NCBI RefSeq assembly: GCF_900108175.1
Contig: NZ_FNVO01000015.1
Span: 106,378 to 170,377 of the forward strand
Source of the DNA: Thermomonospora echinospora
GTDB lineage: Bacteria > Actinomycetota > Actinomycetes > Streptosporangiales > Streptosporangiaceae
DNA length: 64,000 bases
Direction: 5' to 3'
The stretch's first letter is position 1. Each line of letters starts with the position of its first letter. This document shows positions 27,182 to 36,459 of the stretch, piece after piece. Made by a program: the position numbers and the translations under genes. The notes beneath the pieces are model-generated. The model ran no database searches. It was not told where the DNA came from and saw only the letters and a program-made list of their open reading frames with translations.

Positions 27182-27895
27182 TCAGCGGACGTCCACGTAG
27201 TCGCCGCCGCTCTTCACGCCCGCGTACTGGGCGCTGCCCGCGTACTGGGGCCACCAGTAGCCGTCGTAGGCGGCCTTGAACTTCTTGAGGTAATTGCCGG
27301 ACTTGTTCGTCGTCGTGTACCCCTTGGACACCCACTTCTTGGTGCCCTTCCGCTTGAAGTACACGTAGATCCGCTGCCCCTTGTAGGGGACGTAGTCAGC
27401 CGGCTTCCCGTACTGGGTCAGCAGGGTCAGCTTGCCGCCGACCCCGATCGTCGCGCCCTTCTTCACCGGCTCGGGCGCGGCGTTGACGGTCAGCCGGGTG
27501 GGGCGCTTGACCGAGAACCTGCCCGACGGCCCGGCGTGGGCGTTCCCGCTGCCGACGTCGTAGATCTCCGTCTCGATCCGCCAGGAGCCGGCCTCGTTCA
27601 TCCGGTCGAACCGCAGCGTGCCCACGAAGACGCCGTCACCGTCGGGGTCCTTCGCGTCGGCCCAGTTGCGGTCGCTCCGGGGTCCGCGGGCGGTGATGTT
27701 CACCAGCGACGCGGGGTCCAAGCCGGGGAGCTTGACCTTGACGGTGACCGCGGCGGTGCCCTTGGCGCCCGGAACGACCGTGCCGGGGCTGATGCTGATG
27801 CCGCCGGCCCGGGCGGACCGGGCCTCGGCCGTGCCCGGCGCCAGAACGGGGGCCAGGGCAAGTGAGGTCACCACCAGGGTGAGGGCGCGCTTCAC
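27182..27895 (-). CDS. Secreted protein with Ig-like repeats, unknown
   Basis: 237 residues from GTG 27895 (AAAGGA five bases ahead). A Sec signal peptide (VKRALTLVVTSLALAPVLAP to TAEARS) is followed by two beta-rich parts. The first carries ISISPGTVVPGAKGTAAVTV and DGDGVFVGTLRFDRMNEAG; the second, after VKRPTRLTVNAAPEPVKKG, carries YVPYKGQRIYVYFKRKGTKK and the aromatic end DGYWWPQYAGSAQYAGVKSG. The second part resembles the Ig-like tail domain seen in many Streptosporangiales exported calcium-binding and wall proteins. The D-rich loop DAKDPDGDG may bind calcium. Role unknown. Confidence 0.7.
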   Translation of the reverse strand: MKRALTLVVTSLALAPVLAPGTAEARSARAGGISISPGTVVPGAKGTAAVTVKVKLPGLDPASLVNITARGPRSDRNWADAKDPDGDGVFVGTLRFDRMNEAGSWRIETEIYDVGSGNAHAGPSGRFSVKRPTRLTVNAAPEPVKKGATIGVGGKLTLLTQYGKPADYVPYKGQRIYVYFKRKGTKKWVSKGYTTTNKSGNYLKKFKAAYDGYWWPQYAGSAQYAGVKSGGDYVDVR

Positions 27896-28058
27896 GGCAT
27901 TCCTTTGGCTCAGTGCAGGGTTCACGGATGTCAGCACTGTGATTTAGATTCACGCAATGCTCTAATGATCTACAGGCAGGACGTTCCAAAGATCCAGTGG
28001 GTTGACTTGTCGATGGGGGCGGCGACCGGTTCCGGCCACCGGGCCTAAGCTCGGCTCC

Positions 28059-29381
28059 ATGGCGGAACACACGGCACTGCCCCCGGGGGAGATCGAACGG
28101 CTGCGGTCCTACGACCGGGAGCACGTGTGGCATCCCTACGGCCCGATGCCGGCCGCCGTGGAGAACCATCCGGTGGTGGCGGCCGAGGGCGTACGGCTGG
28201 CGATGGCCGACGGGCGCACGCTGATCGACGGGATGTCCTCCTGGTGGGCGGCCGTGCACGGCTACAACCACCCGGTCCTCAACGCCGCCGTCACCGACCA
28301 GCTCGGCCGGATGGCGCACGTCATGTTCGGCGGGCTGACCCACCCGCCGGCGGTCCGGCTCGCCGAGCTGCTGGTGGACCTCACCCCCGAGCCGCTGACC
28401 AAGGTGTTCTTCGCCGACTCCGGCTCAGTGTCGGTCGAGGTCGCGATCAAGATGGCCCTGCAGTACTGGCGGGCCCGGGGCCGTCCCGAACGGCACCGGC
28501 TGCTGACCGTGCGCGGGGGTTACCACGGCGACACCTTCGGCGACATGTCCGTGTGCGACCCGGTCAACGGGATGCACCACCTGTTCGCCGCCGTCCTGCC
28601 CCGACAGCTGTTCGCGGCCCCGCCGCCCGGCGGGTACGACGACGAGCCGGACCCGGCGTACCTGGACGAGCTGGCCGCACTGGTCGGCAGGCACTCCGGC
28701 GAGGTCGCCGCGATCATCCTGGAGCCGGTCGTGCAGGGCGCCGGCGGGATGCGCTTCTACTCGCCCGCCTACCTGCGGGCGCTGCGGGAGTTGGCCGACG
28801 AGCACGGGCTGCTGCTGATCCTGGACGAGATCGCCACCGGGTTCGGCCGCTCCGGAACGTTCTGGGGCGCCGACCACGCCGGCGTCGTGCCCGACATCAT
28901 GTGCGTCGGCAAGGCCCTGACCGGCGGCTACCTCACCATGGCCGCGACGCTGTGCACCGACGAGGTGGCGCGCGGCATCTCCGAGGGCGAGGGCGGCGGG
29001 CTCATGCACGGCCCCACCTTCATGGCCAACCCGCTGGCCGCCGCCGTAGCGTGCGCGTCCATCGAGTTGCTGACCGGGCGGGACGGGCGCGGCCGGGACT
29101 GGCGTGCCGAGGTCTCCGCCATCGAGACCGGGCTGCGGGCCGGGCTCGCCGAGACCAGCGGCCTGCCCGGCGTCCGGGACACCCGTGTCCTGGGGGCGAT
29201 CGGCGTCATCGAGACCGAGCAGCCCGTGGACGTCACCGCCATCCAGAAGGTCACGATGGACCACGGCGTGTGGCTGCGCCCCTTCAACCGCCTGATCTAC
29301 ACGATGCCGCCCTACGTCTGCACCCCCGACGAGATCGCCCAGATCACCACCGCCATGGTCGCCGCCGCCCGCTCCCTCTAG
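28059..29381 (+). CDS. bioA: Adenosylmethionine-8-amino-7-oxononanoate transaminase
   Basis: 440 residues. [54 protein letters not shown] and [20 protein letters not shown] are BioA signatures. The PLP-binding lysine is in [15 protein letters not shown], after [16 protein letters not shown]. BioA makes 7,8-diaminononanoate in biotin synthesis using SAM as amino donor. No bioD, bioB or bioF is in the window. TAAGCT ends seven bases before the ATG, so the mRNA is probably leaderless. It does not belong to the conserved origin gene set and may be a local insertion. Confidence 0.95.
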   Translation: MAEHTALPPGEIERLRSYDREHVWHPYGPMPAAVENHPVVAAEGVRLAMADGRTLIDGMSSWWAAVHGYNHPVLNAAVTDQLGRMAHVMFGGLTHPPAVRLAELLVDLTPEPLTKVFFADSGSVSVEVAIKMALQYWRARGRPERHRLLTVRGGYHGDTFGDMSVCDPVNGMHHLFAAVLPRQLFAAPPPGGYDDEPDPAYLDELAALVGRHSGEVAAIILEPVVQGAGGMRFYSPAYLRALRELADEHGLLLILDEIATGFGRSGTFWGADHAGVVPDIMCVGKALTGGYLTMAATLCTDEVARGISEGEGGGLMHGPTFMANPLAAAVACASIELLTGRDGRGRDWRAEVSAIETGLRAGLAETSGLPGVRDTRVLGAIGVIETEQPVDVTAIQKVTMDHGVWLRPFNRLIYTMPPYVCTPDEIAQITTAMVAAARSL

Positions 29382-29501
29382 CACGGTGGCTGCACACCTT
29401 CGCCAGGTCTCGTGACCGCCGCGTCTTCGGCGGGATGTGCTGGGTGAGTGACGGAGGCCGGGTCGCGTTCTGGAGGGCGGGGAGCGGCCCCGGCCGCCGG
29501 T

Positions 29502-30785
29502 CTACAGCCGGGCCGGTTTGCCGATCCGGACGGACGACGTCCAGTAGGCCGTCGCGCCCACCGCGTACGCGGTAACAAGGACGAGCAGCATGGCGGGCGA
29601 GCGGCCGTTGGCGGGCAGGGAGGCCGCGGCCAGGGCCGCCGCGCCCACGAACGTCGCGTTGAAGAGCATGTCGTAGACGGCGAACACCCGTCCCCGGTAG
29701 GCGTCCGCCACGCGCTCCTGCAGGATCGTGTCGACGCTGAGCTTGACGCCCTGGGAGACGACGCCGAGCCCGAACGCCAGCGCCAGCCACGGCAGGTCCG
29801 CGAACGGCAGGCCGAACACCGCCAGCAGCACGGCGGCGGACCCCAGCAGCACGATGATCCAGGCGTTCTTGCCGATCCGGCGCACCACCGGCGGGGTGAT
29901 CACGGCGGCCAGCAGGAAGCCGAGCCCGGAGACTCCGAGCACCAGGGCCGCCCGGTCGAGCCCCTCCTCGACGTCCGAGCTGAACAGGTACCGGTACAGC
30001 AGCAGGGTCATGATCAGCGTGATCCCGTAGCAGAACCGGTGGAAGGCGATCGCGGTCAGCGCCAGCGCCACCGGGCGGTCCCGCCGGATCCGCCGGGCGC
30101 CGTCGGTCAGCCCCCGCAGCACGTTGCCGAGCGCCTCTCGGGTCTGCGGCGGCGCCTCGTCCAGGTCGGGACCGAGCCTGCCGCGGTCCAGGGTGGTGGC
30201 GACCAGCCCGACCAGCAGGTAGCACCCGGCCGCGCACAGCAGGATCGCCGCCGCACCGCCCCGCCCGCCGCCGAACGCCAGCCGCAGCAGGTAGCCGATC
30301 CCGCCGCCGGCGAACGAGATGACCGTCCCCGAGGTGACCGAGAACGCGTTGGCGGTGACCAGCAGATCCCGCCGGACCACGTGCGGCAGCGCCGCCGACA
30401 GCGCCGACAGGAAGAAGCGGTTGACCCCCATCACCACCAGCACGGCGAGGTAGAAGCCCACCCCCTCGTGCCCGGCCAGCAGCAGCGCCGCCGTCCCGGC
30501 GACCAGCCCGCCCCGCAGGACCGGCGCCCACAGCAGGATCTGCCGGCGCGACCAGCGGTCGATGAAGACCCCGGCGAACGGGCCGAGCACCGAGTAGGGC
30601 AGCAGCACCACCGCGAAGGCCGCCGCCACCTGGCTCGCCGAGGTGTTCCGCTCCGGGGAGAAGAGGATGTAGCCGGCGAGGGCCACCTGGAACAGCCCGT
30701 CGGTCATCTGGGAGACCAGTCGTGTCGCGTACAGCCACCGGAAGTCCCGGCCCCCCACCACCGCCCGAAGTTCCGCCAGCCTCAC
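29502..30785 (-). CDS. MFS transporter
   Basis: 427 residues, about 12 membrane helices. The N-terminal half holds LYATRLVSQMTDGLFQVALA, the motif-A-like loop FAGVFIDRWSRRQILLW and VVMGVNRFFLSALSAALPHV; the C-terminal half holds VDTILQERVADAYRGRVFAV. It resembles the DHA-like exporters of actinobacteria (MFS_3 group); substrate unknown. A GTG at 30785 is preferred because TACGCT ends six bases ahead (leaderless) and the first residues match homologues; an in-frame start at 30833 is possible. Confidence 0.85.
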   Translation of the reverse strand: MRLAELRAVVGGRDFRWLYATRLVSQMTDGLFQVALAGYILFSPERNTSASQVAAAFAVVLLPYSVLGPFAGVFIDRWSRRQILLWAPVLRGGLVAGTAALLLAGHEGVGFYLAVLVVMGVNRFFLSALSAALPHVVRRDLLVTANAFSVTSGTVISFAGGGIGYLLRLAFGGGRGGAAAILLCAAGCYLLVGLVATTLDRGRLGPDLDEAPPQTREALGNVLRGLTDGARRIRRDRPVALALTAIAFHRFCYGITLIMTLLLYRYLFSSDVEEGLDRAALVLGVSGLGFLLAAVITPPVVRRIGKNAWIIVLLGSAAVLLAVFGLPFADLPWLALAFGLGVVSQGVKLSVDTILQERVADAYRGRVFAVYDMLFNATFVGAAALAAASLPANGRSPAMLLVLVTAYAVGATAYWTSSVRIGKPARL

Positions 30786-31044
30786 CCGCCCAGCGTAGGG
30801 CCCGCCGGTCACATCACCCACATCGCCCACCACCTGCCCCCACCGGCCAACCGGAACAGCCGCCAGGTCAGGTCCACGCCCTGGTCGCCCACCGCCGCCT
30901 CATCCACCGGGAGCAACCTGCGCCCACCGCTGACCTGGCCGCCACGCTGAAGAGCACACCCCGCCGTTCACCGACCCGGCTGTAGGCCCGTCGCCGCGCC
31001 GCTCCGATCCGCCGCTGTGCGGGGGTGGTCCCGTCCCGGGCCGG

Positions 31045-32778
31045 TCAGGTGTCGGCCAGCCAAAGGCGGGTGTAGTCGTAGGTCCTGGCGGACGGCAGGA
31101 ACAGCGCGTCGCGGACCCGGGTGGAGCGTTGGATGGGCCAGGCGCGGTCCACCAGGGGGACGACCGTCGCGTTCTGCATGACCAGCCGGTCGAGTTGGTT
31201 CCACAGGCCGGTGGCGCGGGCGGTGTTCCTGGCCGTCAGGGCGTCCTCGGCCAGTCCTCCGACCCGCGGGTCGGGGTGGCCGTCGAGCAGGGGAGCCAGG
31301 GCCGAGCGGCCGTTGAGGCCGTACCAGTCGGGATCGGGGGAGATCAGGGTGAGGTCGCCACCCTTCTGGCGGAGTGTCACCTCGATGCCGCAGTCGCCGA
31401 GGCTTTCCCGGACGGCCTTGGCGATCTTCTCGTGCTCGTCCCGGTGGGCGAGCGTCAGCTTCGGCCCGTTCCGGTGACCGGCCTCGGCGAGCAGGTCCCG
31501 GCAGCGGCCCGGGTCGCCGGCGTCCCCCGGCGTGGGGTAGGGGTTGTGCTCGAAGTACCCGGCGTTGCCCGGCGCGATCAGCGTGTGCAGCGGGCGCGCG
31601 ACCTCGTGTCCGCCGAAGACCGCGATCAGCGCCGTCCGGTCCACCGCGTACTGCAGGGCCTGCCGCACCCGTGGATCGGGCACGTCCACCAGCAGGTACG
31701 GGCCGGTCCCCGGGGTCTGCCGGATCGCGAAACCCGCGGTCCCGCGCAGCCTCTCGATCGCCGGCACCGGCACCGGCCGGTCCCAGGACAGGTCCGCGGC
31801 GCCCTGCTCGATCCGGCGCTGCACCTCGTCGGCGGAGTCCACCCCCAGCGTGATCTGGATACGGTCGGCGAACCGTTCCCGCAGCGGGTCCGTGTCCGCC
31901 CGCCAGGCGGGGTTGTGCTCCAGGACGTAGGAGCGGCCGGGCTCGTAGGAGGCGATCCGGTACGGCCCGTTGGAGACGATGTTCCGGCGGAACCGCCGGC
32001 TGTCGGGCACGTACCGGTCGTACTCCTCGGGCGCCGCGGCGGCGGACGGCAGCGCCAGGATGTTGAGGAAGTCGCTCGCCGGGCGCGTCAGCCTGAACAC
32101 GAGCGTGGAGTCGTCGGTGGCCTTCAGCCCCGAGATGGAGTGCTCGTCCTGGTAGGTGGCCATCGCCTCGGCGTCATCGTCGTCGACCTCGGCGTAGCCC
32201 CGGCAGAACGACTCCATGCCCTTGATCGTGGCGATGTAGTGGTCGCGGTAGCCGGAGGGCGCGGCCGGATTGCACAGCCGCTTGAACCCGCGCACGACGT
32301 CGCCGGCCACGACCGCACGCGCCGGGCTGGTGTTCCACCGGACGTCCTTGCGCAGCCGGACGGTGTAGGTCCGGCCGTCCTTGCTGATCCCGCCGTTCTC
32401 CCTGGACGGGATCTGCTCGGCCAGGTCCGCCTGGACCGGCAGCGTCTCCTCGAAGTTGTTGGACGACCTGGTGGCGAACAGCGTCCGCGCGAAGACCCGG
32501 TTGAGGCCGTGGGCGTGCACATCGCTCGCGCTCGCGGGGTCGAGGTGCTCGACGTCCGCGCCGCCGACGATCCGGAGCGTGCCGCCCGGCCGCCCCAGCC
32601 CGCTCCGCTCGTCCTCGCCCGCACCGCACCCGGCCAGCGCCCCGGCCAGCGCGAGCCCCACCGCACAGGCCCCGGCCGCCCTCGCTCCCGATGCCCCCGA
32701 TGCCCCCGTCGTCCTCGTCCGGGTACGGGCATGGGCGCCCGCTCGTAGCACGGCCCGGATCCCGGAGACGTCCGCCAT
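31045..32778 (-). CDS. Peptide ABC transporter solute-binding lipoprotein (family 5)
   Basis: 577 residues. An Arg/Thr-rich head and a hydrophobic core end in the lipobox LAGALAGCGAGE, so the mature protein is a lipid-anchored extracellular binding protein. TLRIVGGADVEHLDPASASD, TYTVRLRKDVRWNTSPARAV, VSNGPYRIASYEPGRSYVLE and VRQALQYAVDRTALIAVFGG are family 5 (oligopeptide/nickel type) motifs. GGGAGGGCAC directly before the ATG supports the start. No permease or ATPase gene is next to it, so it may work with a distant transporter or as a sensor. Confidence 0.88.
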   Translation of the reverse strand: MADVSGIRAVLRAGAHARTRTRTTGASGASGARAAGACAVGLALAGALAGCGAGEDERSGLGRPGGTLRIVGGADVEHLDPASASDVHAHGLNRVFARTLFATRSSNNFEETLPVQADLAEQIPSRENGGISKDGRTYTVRLRKDVRWNTSPARAVVAGDVVRGFKRLCNPAAPSGYRDHYIATIKGMESFCRGYAEVDDDDAEAMATYQDEHSISGLKATDDSTLVFRLTRPASDFLNILALPSAAAAPEEYDRYVPDSRRFRRNIVSNGPYRIASYEPGRSYVLEHNPAWRADTDPLRERFADRIQITLGVDSADEVQRRIEQGAADLSWDRPVPVPAIERLRGTAGFAIRQTPGTGPYLLVDVPDPRVRQALQYAVDRTALIAVFGGHEVARPLHTLIAPGNAGYFEHNPYPTPGDAGDPGRCRDLLAEAGHRNGPKLTLAHRDEHEKIAKAVRESLGDCGIEVTLRQKGGDLTLISPDPDWYGLNGRSALAPLLDGHPDPRVGGLAEDALTARNTARATGLWNQLDRLVMQNATVVPLVDRAWPIQRSTRVRDALFLPSARTYDYTRLWLADT

Positions 32779-32948
32779 GTGCCCTCCCGCGTCGCCAGGC
32801 GCACTCGTCGTGCGGCGTACGGATGCACCAGACACCCTCGCCGCACCGTTATTGTCCCGGCCGTCCAAAGAGAGTACTTACCGGTCCCCCACCCCAGGAG
32901 TTCGGGAGCACGTCCCGGGCGATGTCAGGCCGGGAGCCTGAGCGTCCG

Positions 32949-33566
32949 TCACACGGGACGGAGGGCGCCCTCCGGGGTCATGGAGCCCAGCAGGCGTTCC
33001 AGCGCGACCTCGACGTCCTCACGCCACGACAGGGCCGACTTGAGCTCCAGGCGCAGCCGCGGGAAGCGGTGGTGGGGACGTACGGTCTTGAAGCCGACCG
33101 ACAGCAGGTAGTCGGCGGGCACCATGCAGCCGCCCTCCTCGCCCTTCAGGTCGCCGAACGCCTCGATGGCCTTGACGCCCCGGCGGACGAGGTCTTTCGC
33201 CACCCCCTGGACGAGCATCCGGCCGAGCCCGCCGCCGGAGAACTCCGGCAGCACGTGCGCGGTCATCAGCAGCACCGCGTCGGCGCTGACCGGACTGGTG
33301 GGGAAGGCCACCGAGCGCGGCACGTACAGCGGCGGGGCGTAGAGCACGAAACCGGCCGGCACCCCGTCCACATAGACGATCTTGCCGCAGGAGCCCCACT
33401 CCAGCAGGGTGGAGGAGATCCACGCCTCCTTCTCCAGCCCCGGGTCGCCGGCCTCCGCCGCCCGCTCGCCGCCGACCGGATCGAGCTCCCAGAACACGCA
33501 GCCGCGACACCGGCGCGGAAGATCGTCGAGGTTGTCCAGCGTGATGTTGACCAGCCGACGCGACAC
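32949..33566 (-). CDS. GNAT family N-acetyltransferase
   Basis: 205 residues from GTG 33566. The N terminus has RRCRGCVFWELDPVGGE, a CxxC typical of a subgroup of actinobacterial GNAT proteins encoded near parAB. The acetyl-CoA site is in LPEFSGGGLGRMLVQGVAKD, preceded by ADAVLLMTAHVLPEF and followed by KAIEAFGDLKGEEGGCMVPA and LLSVGFKTVRPHHRFPRLRL. The acceptor is unknown. A position near parB in many actinomycetes suggests a conserved but undefined role. The start has GGGGGTG eight bases ahead. Confidence 0.85.
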   Translation of the reverse strand: MSRRLVNITLDNLDDLPRRCRGCVFWELDPVGGERAAEAGDPGLEKEAWISSTLLEWGSCGKIVYVDGVPAGFVLYAPPLYVPRSVAFPTSPVSADAVLLMTAHVLPEFSGGGLGRMLVQGVAKDLVRRGVKAIEAFGDLKGEEGGCMVPADYLLSVGFKTVRPHHRFPRLRLELKSALSWREDVEVALERLLGSMTPEGALRPV

Positions 33567-33863
33567 CAGATCGGCACCCCCTGGTGCTTGTCCCCGCGCT
33601 CGACCACGGGCTGCCCGAAACGGATGCGGCAGGGGACGGGATCCATAAGGTCCCCTGATCGCGGGCACCCTGTCGGGCGGTTTTCCGGCAACCCGACGGG
33701 CCCTTCGGGCATCGTATCGGACGGGGACTTCGGGTAACCGGCATCGGTCCGTGGCTTCACGGGAATATCGGCCGCTCCGGGCGAGTCGTTGACGCGGGGC
33801 CCTTTCCTCGCACTCGCGACGGTGACGTAGTTTGCATATCGCTCTCTGGCTCCGGAGGTAACC

Positions 33864-35156
33864 GTGCACCAGCACTCGCGGACAGACCCGTACGCCGACC
33901 GCTACGCCGACCGCGCCGCCGGGATGGTGGCCTCGGAGATCCGGGCGCTGTTCGCCGTGGCCTCCCGGCCGGAAGTCGTCTCGCTGGCCGGCGGGATGCC
34001 CAACATCGCCGCCCTCCCCCTCGACGTCATCGGCGGCATGCTGGACGAGCTGACCCGGCGGCGCGGCGCCGAAGCGCTGCAGTACGCCTCCGCCCAGGGC
34101 GACCCGGAGCTGCGGGCCCGCATCTGCGAGGTGATGGCGCTGGAGGGCGTGCACGGCTCCCCCGACGACGTCATCGTCACCGTCGGCTCCCAGCAGGCCC
34201 TCGACCTGCTCACCCGAATCTTCGTCGATCCCGGGGACGTGGTGCTCGCCGAGGCGCCGTCGTACGTGGGTGCGCTCGGCACGTTCGCCATGTACCAGGC
34301 CGACGTGGTGCACGTCCCCCTCGACAGCGAGGGACTGGTCCCCGCCGCGCTGCGCGAGACGCTGGAACGGCTGCGCCGGGAGGGGCGGCGGGTGAAGTTC
34401 CTCTACACGGTGCCCACCTTCCAGAACCCGGCCGGCGTCACCCTCACCGCGGCCCGCCGCGCCGAACTCCTCGACATCTGCGCCGCCCACGGGGTGCTCG
34501 TCATCGAGGACAACCCCTACGGGCTGCTGGGCTTCGACGGCGAGCCGATGCGGGCGCTGCGCGCCGACGACCCCGACCACGTGATCTACCTCGGCTCGTT
34601 CTCCAAGACGTTCGCGCCGGGTTTCCGCATCGGGTGGGCGCTGGCGCCGCACGCGGTGCGCGCCAAACTGGTGCTGGCGGCCGAGTCGGCCATTCTGAGC
34701 CATGCGAGTTTCAGCCAGTTCGCCGTCCGCGAGTACCTGATGACCCAGCCGTGGCACCAGCAGATCAAGTCGTTCCGGGAGATGTACCGGGAACGCCGCG
34801 ACGCCATGCTCGACGCGCTGGAGTCGATGATGCCCGCCGGCTGCACGTGGACCCGTCCCGCCGGCGGCTTCTTCGTCTGGCTGACCCTGCCCGAGGGGCT
34901 GGACGCCAAGGCGATGGCGCCGCGGGCGATCGCCGACCGGGTCGCCTACGTGCCCGGCACCGGCTTCTACGCCGACGGGCAGGGGCGGCGGAACATGCGG
35001 CTGTCGTACTGCTACCCCGAGCCCGACCGCATCCGCGAGGGCGTCCGCCGGCTGGCCTCCGTGGTCGAGCGGGAGATCGAGTTGCGGGACACTTTCGGTA
35101 CGGGCCGGGCACCGGAGCGCTCCGGTGTGGACACCCCGGGCCCCGACACCGCCTGA
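33864..35156 (+). CDS. PLP-dependent aminotransferase, class I/II (2-aminoadipate-type)
   Basis: 430 residues from GTG 33864, with GGAGGTAACC as leader. VVSLAGGMPNIAALPLDVIG, ALQYASAQGDPELRARICEV and VGSQQALDLLTRIFVDPGDV mark the MocR/LysN-like aminotransferase branch. The Asp of VIEDNPYGLLGFDGEP and the lysine in YLGSFSKTFAPGFRIGW bind PLP. There is no DNA-binding domain, so it is an enzyme and not a MocR regulator. Likely substrates are aromatic amino acids or 2-aminoadipate. Its stop is 22 bases before ddl, so the two form an operon. Confidence 0.9.
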   Translation: MHQHSRTDPYADRYADRAAGMVASEIRALFAVASRPEVVSLAGGMPNIAALPLDVIGGMLDELTRRRGAEALQYASAQGDPELRARICEVMALEGVHGSPDDVIVTVGSQQALDLLTRIFVDPGDVVLAEAPSYVGALGTFAMYQADVVHVPLDSEGLVPAALRETLERLRREGRRVKFLYTVPTFQNPAGVTLTAARRAELLDICAAHGVLVIEDNPYGLLGFDGEPMRALRADDPDHVIYLGSFSKTFAPGFRIGWALAPHAVRAKLVLAAESAILSHASFSQFAVREYLMTQPWHQQIKSFREMYRERRDAMLDALESMMPAGCTWTRPAGGFFVWLTLPEGLDAKAMAPRAIADRVAYVPGTGFYADGQGRRNMRLSYCYPEPDRIREGVRRLASVVEREIELRDTFGTGRAPERSGVDTPGPDTA

Positions 35157-35178
35157 ACGACCACGAAGGAGAACGGCG

Positions 35179-36141
35179 TTGGCCGATCTGCGCACTCCCG
35201 AACTCGGCCACATCGTCGTCCTCGCCGGTGGCCTGTCCTACGAGCGCGAGGTGTCGCTGCGCTCGGGCCGCCGGGTCGCCGACGCGCTGCGCTCCCTGGA
35301 CCTCGATGTGGAGATCCGCGACGCCGACGCCACCCTGCTGGACGCGCTGCAGGCCGCTCCCCCGGACGCCGTGCTGCCCGTCCTGCACGGCAGCATGGGG
35401 GAGGACGGCGCCATCCGCGACGTCCTCGACCTGCTCGACGTCCCGTACGTGGGTGCCGGGCCGCAGGCCTGCCGGATCGCCTGGGACAAGCCCACCGCCA
35501 AGTCGGTGGTGCGCGCGGCCGGGCTGACCACCCCGCCGTCGGTGACGCTGCCCAAGGAGGTCTTCCACGACCTCGGCGCCGCCGCCCTGCTCGATCGGGT
35601 GGTGAGCCGGCTCGACCTGCCGCTGTTCGTCAAGCCCGCCCGGGGCGGCTCGGCCCTCGGTGTCTCGGTCGTCCGCGAGGCGGGCGACCTGCCCGCGGCG
35701 ATGGTCGGCTGCTTCGCCTACGGGGACGCCGCCCTCATCGAGCGGTACGTCGAGGGCACCGAGATCGCGGTGAGCGTCATCGAACGCGACGGCGAGCCCG
35801 TCGCCCTGCCCGCCGTCGAGATCGTCCCGGCCGGGGAGCTGTACGACTACACCGCACGCTACGACGCGGGCGACACTGAGTTCGTCACCCCCGCCCGAAT
35901 CTCCGACGAGGCCGCCCGGCAGGCGGCCGACGCCGCCGTCACCGCGCACCGTGCCCTCGGCCTGCGCGACCTGTCCCGCACCGACCTCATCGTGGACGCC
36001 GTCGGCCGGGTCAACTTCCTGGAGGTGAACGTGGCCCCCGGCATGACCGAGACCAGCCTCTTCCCCCGCGCCGTCACCGCCGCCGGTCTCGACCTCGGCC
36101 GCACCCTCCGCGACCTGATCGCCCGCCGTCGTTTCCCGTGA
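35179..36141 (+). CDS. ddl: D-alanine--D-alanine ligase family protein
   Basis: 320 residues from a TTG codon with GAAGGAG seven bases ahead; no ATG or GTG nearby fits better. ATP-grasp features: HIVVLAGGLSYEREVSLRSG, DAVLPVLHGSMGEDGAIRDV, PLFVKPARGGSALGVSVVRE, VEIVPAGELYDYTARYDAGD and VNFLEVNVAPGMTETSLFPR. Catalysis makes D-Ala-D-Ala for peptidoglycan from two D-Ala and ATP. Most actinomycetes have another ddl elsewhere, so this copy near parB could be a paralogue with a different dipeptide. The last codons, RRFP and stop, are part of a parS-like site. Confidence 0.9.
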   Translation: MADLRTPELGHIVVLAGGLSYEREVSLRSGRRVADALRSLDLDVEIRDADATLLDALQAAPPDAVLPVLHGSMGEDGAIRDVLDLLDVPYVGAGPQACRIAWDKPTAKSVVRAAGLTTPPSVTLPKEVFHDLGAAALLDRVVSRLDLPLFVKPARGGSALGVSVVREAGDLPAAMVGCFAYGDAALIERYVEGTEIAVSVIERDGEPVALPAVEIVPAGELYDYTARYDAGDTEFVTPARISDEAARQAADAAVTAHRALGLRDLSRTDLIVDAVGRVNFLEVNVAPGMTETSLFPRAVTAAGLDLGRTLRDLIARRRFP

Positions 36142-36172
36142 AACATCCTCCCCGGACGTTTCCCGTGAAACA
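36130..36172. promoter_or_regulatory. Two variant parS (ParB-binding) sites
   Basis: The universal parS core is GTTTCACGTGAAAC. GTTTCCCGTGAAAC occurs at 36131-36144 and again at 36158-36171, each with the same A-to-C change at the sixth base and flanked by C and A as in parS. Centres are 27 bases apart. The first covers the ddl stop codon. They lie 290-330 bases from the end of parB. Confidence 0.7.
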
Positions 36173-36417
36173 TCGACGCCCCAGACCGTAGAACGACATC
36201 GGCACGGGCGGGTCCGAGGCGACCGACGGGGTCCAGGTGAAGCGCCCGGCCCGAGGCAGGTGTCCGCCATCCGCGCTCACTCTCAAGGGCTCGCCGTCCA
36301 GGTCGTCCGGATGAACAGGTTCATCGGTCGCGGGGGCGGTCCGAGGGACCCGGTGTCCGGCTCGCGCGTCTGGAGCAGGCGGCGATGGACGGAGGACGGC
36401 CGTTCCCGAAAAAGCGG
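36173..36417. other. Gap between the parS-like sites and the parB terminator
   Basis: Part of a 318-base interval with no supported gene. No further parS core, repeat or promoter was recognised. Confidence 0.5.
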
Positions 36418-36445
36418 AACGCCCCGGAGGTGGCTCCGGGGCGTT
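36418..36445 (-). terminator. Intrinsic terminator of parB
   Basis: AACGCCCCGGAG and CTCCGGGGCGTT form a 12-base perfect stem with a 4-base loop, 14 bases after the parB stop. On the minus strand it is followed by CCGCTTTTTCGG, a real U tract and thus a classical terminator. Confidence 0.85.
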
Positions 36446-36459
36446 CGGTGCGGTGGAGA

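Noticed and set aside
33864..35156. MocR-type transcription regulator
   Set aside because: The aminotransferase domain starts at the N terminus; there is no GntR DNA-binding domain.
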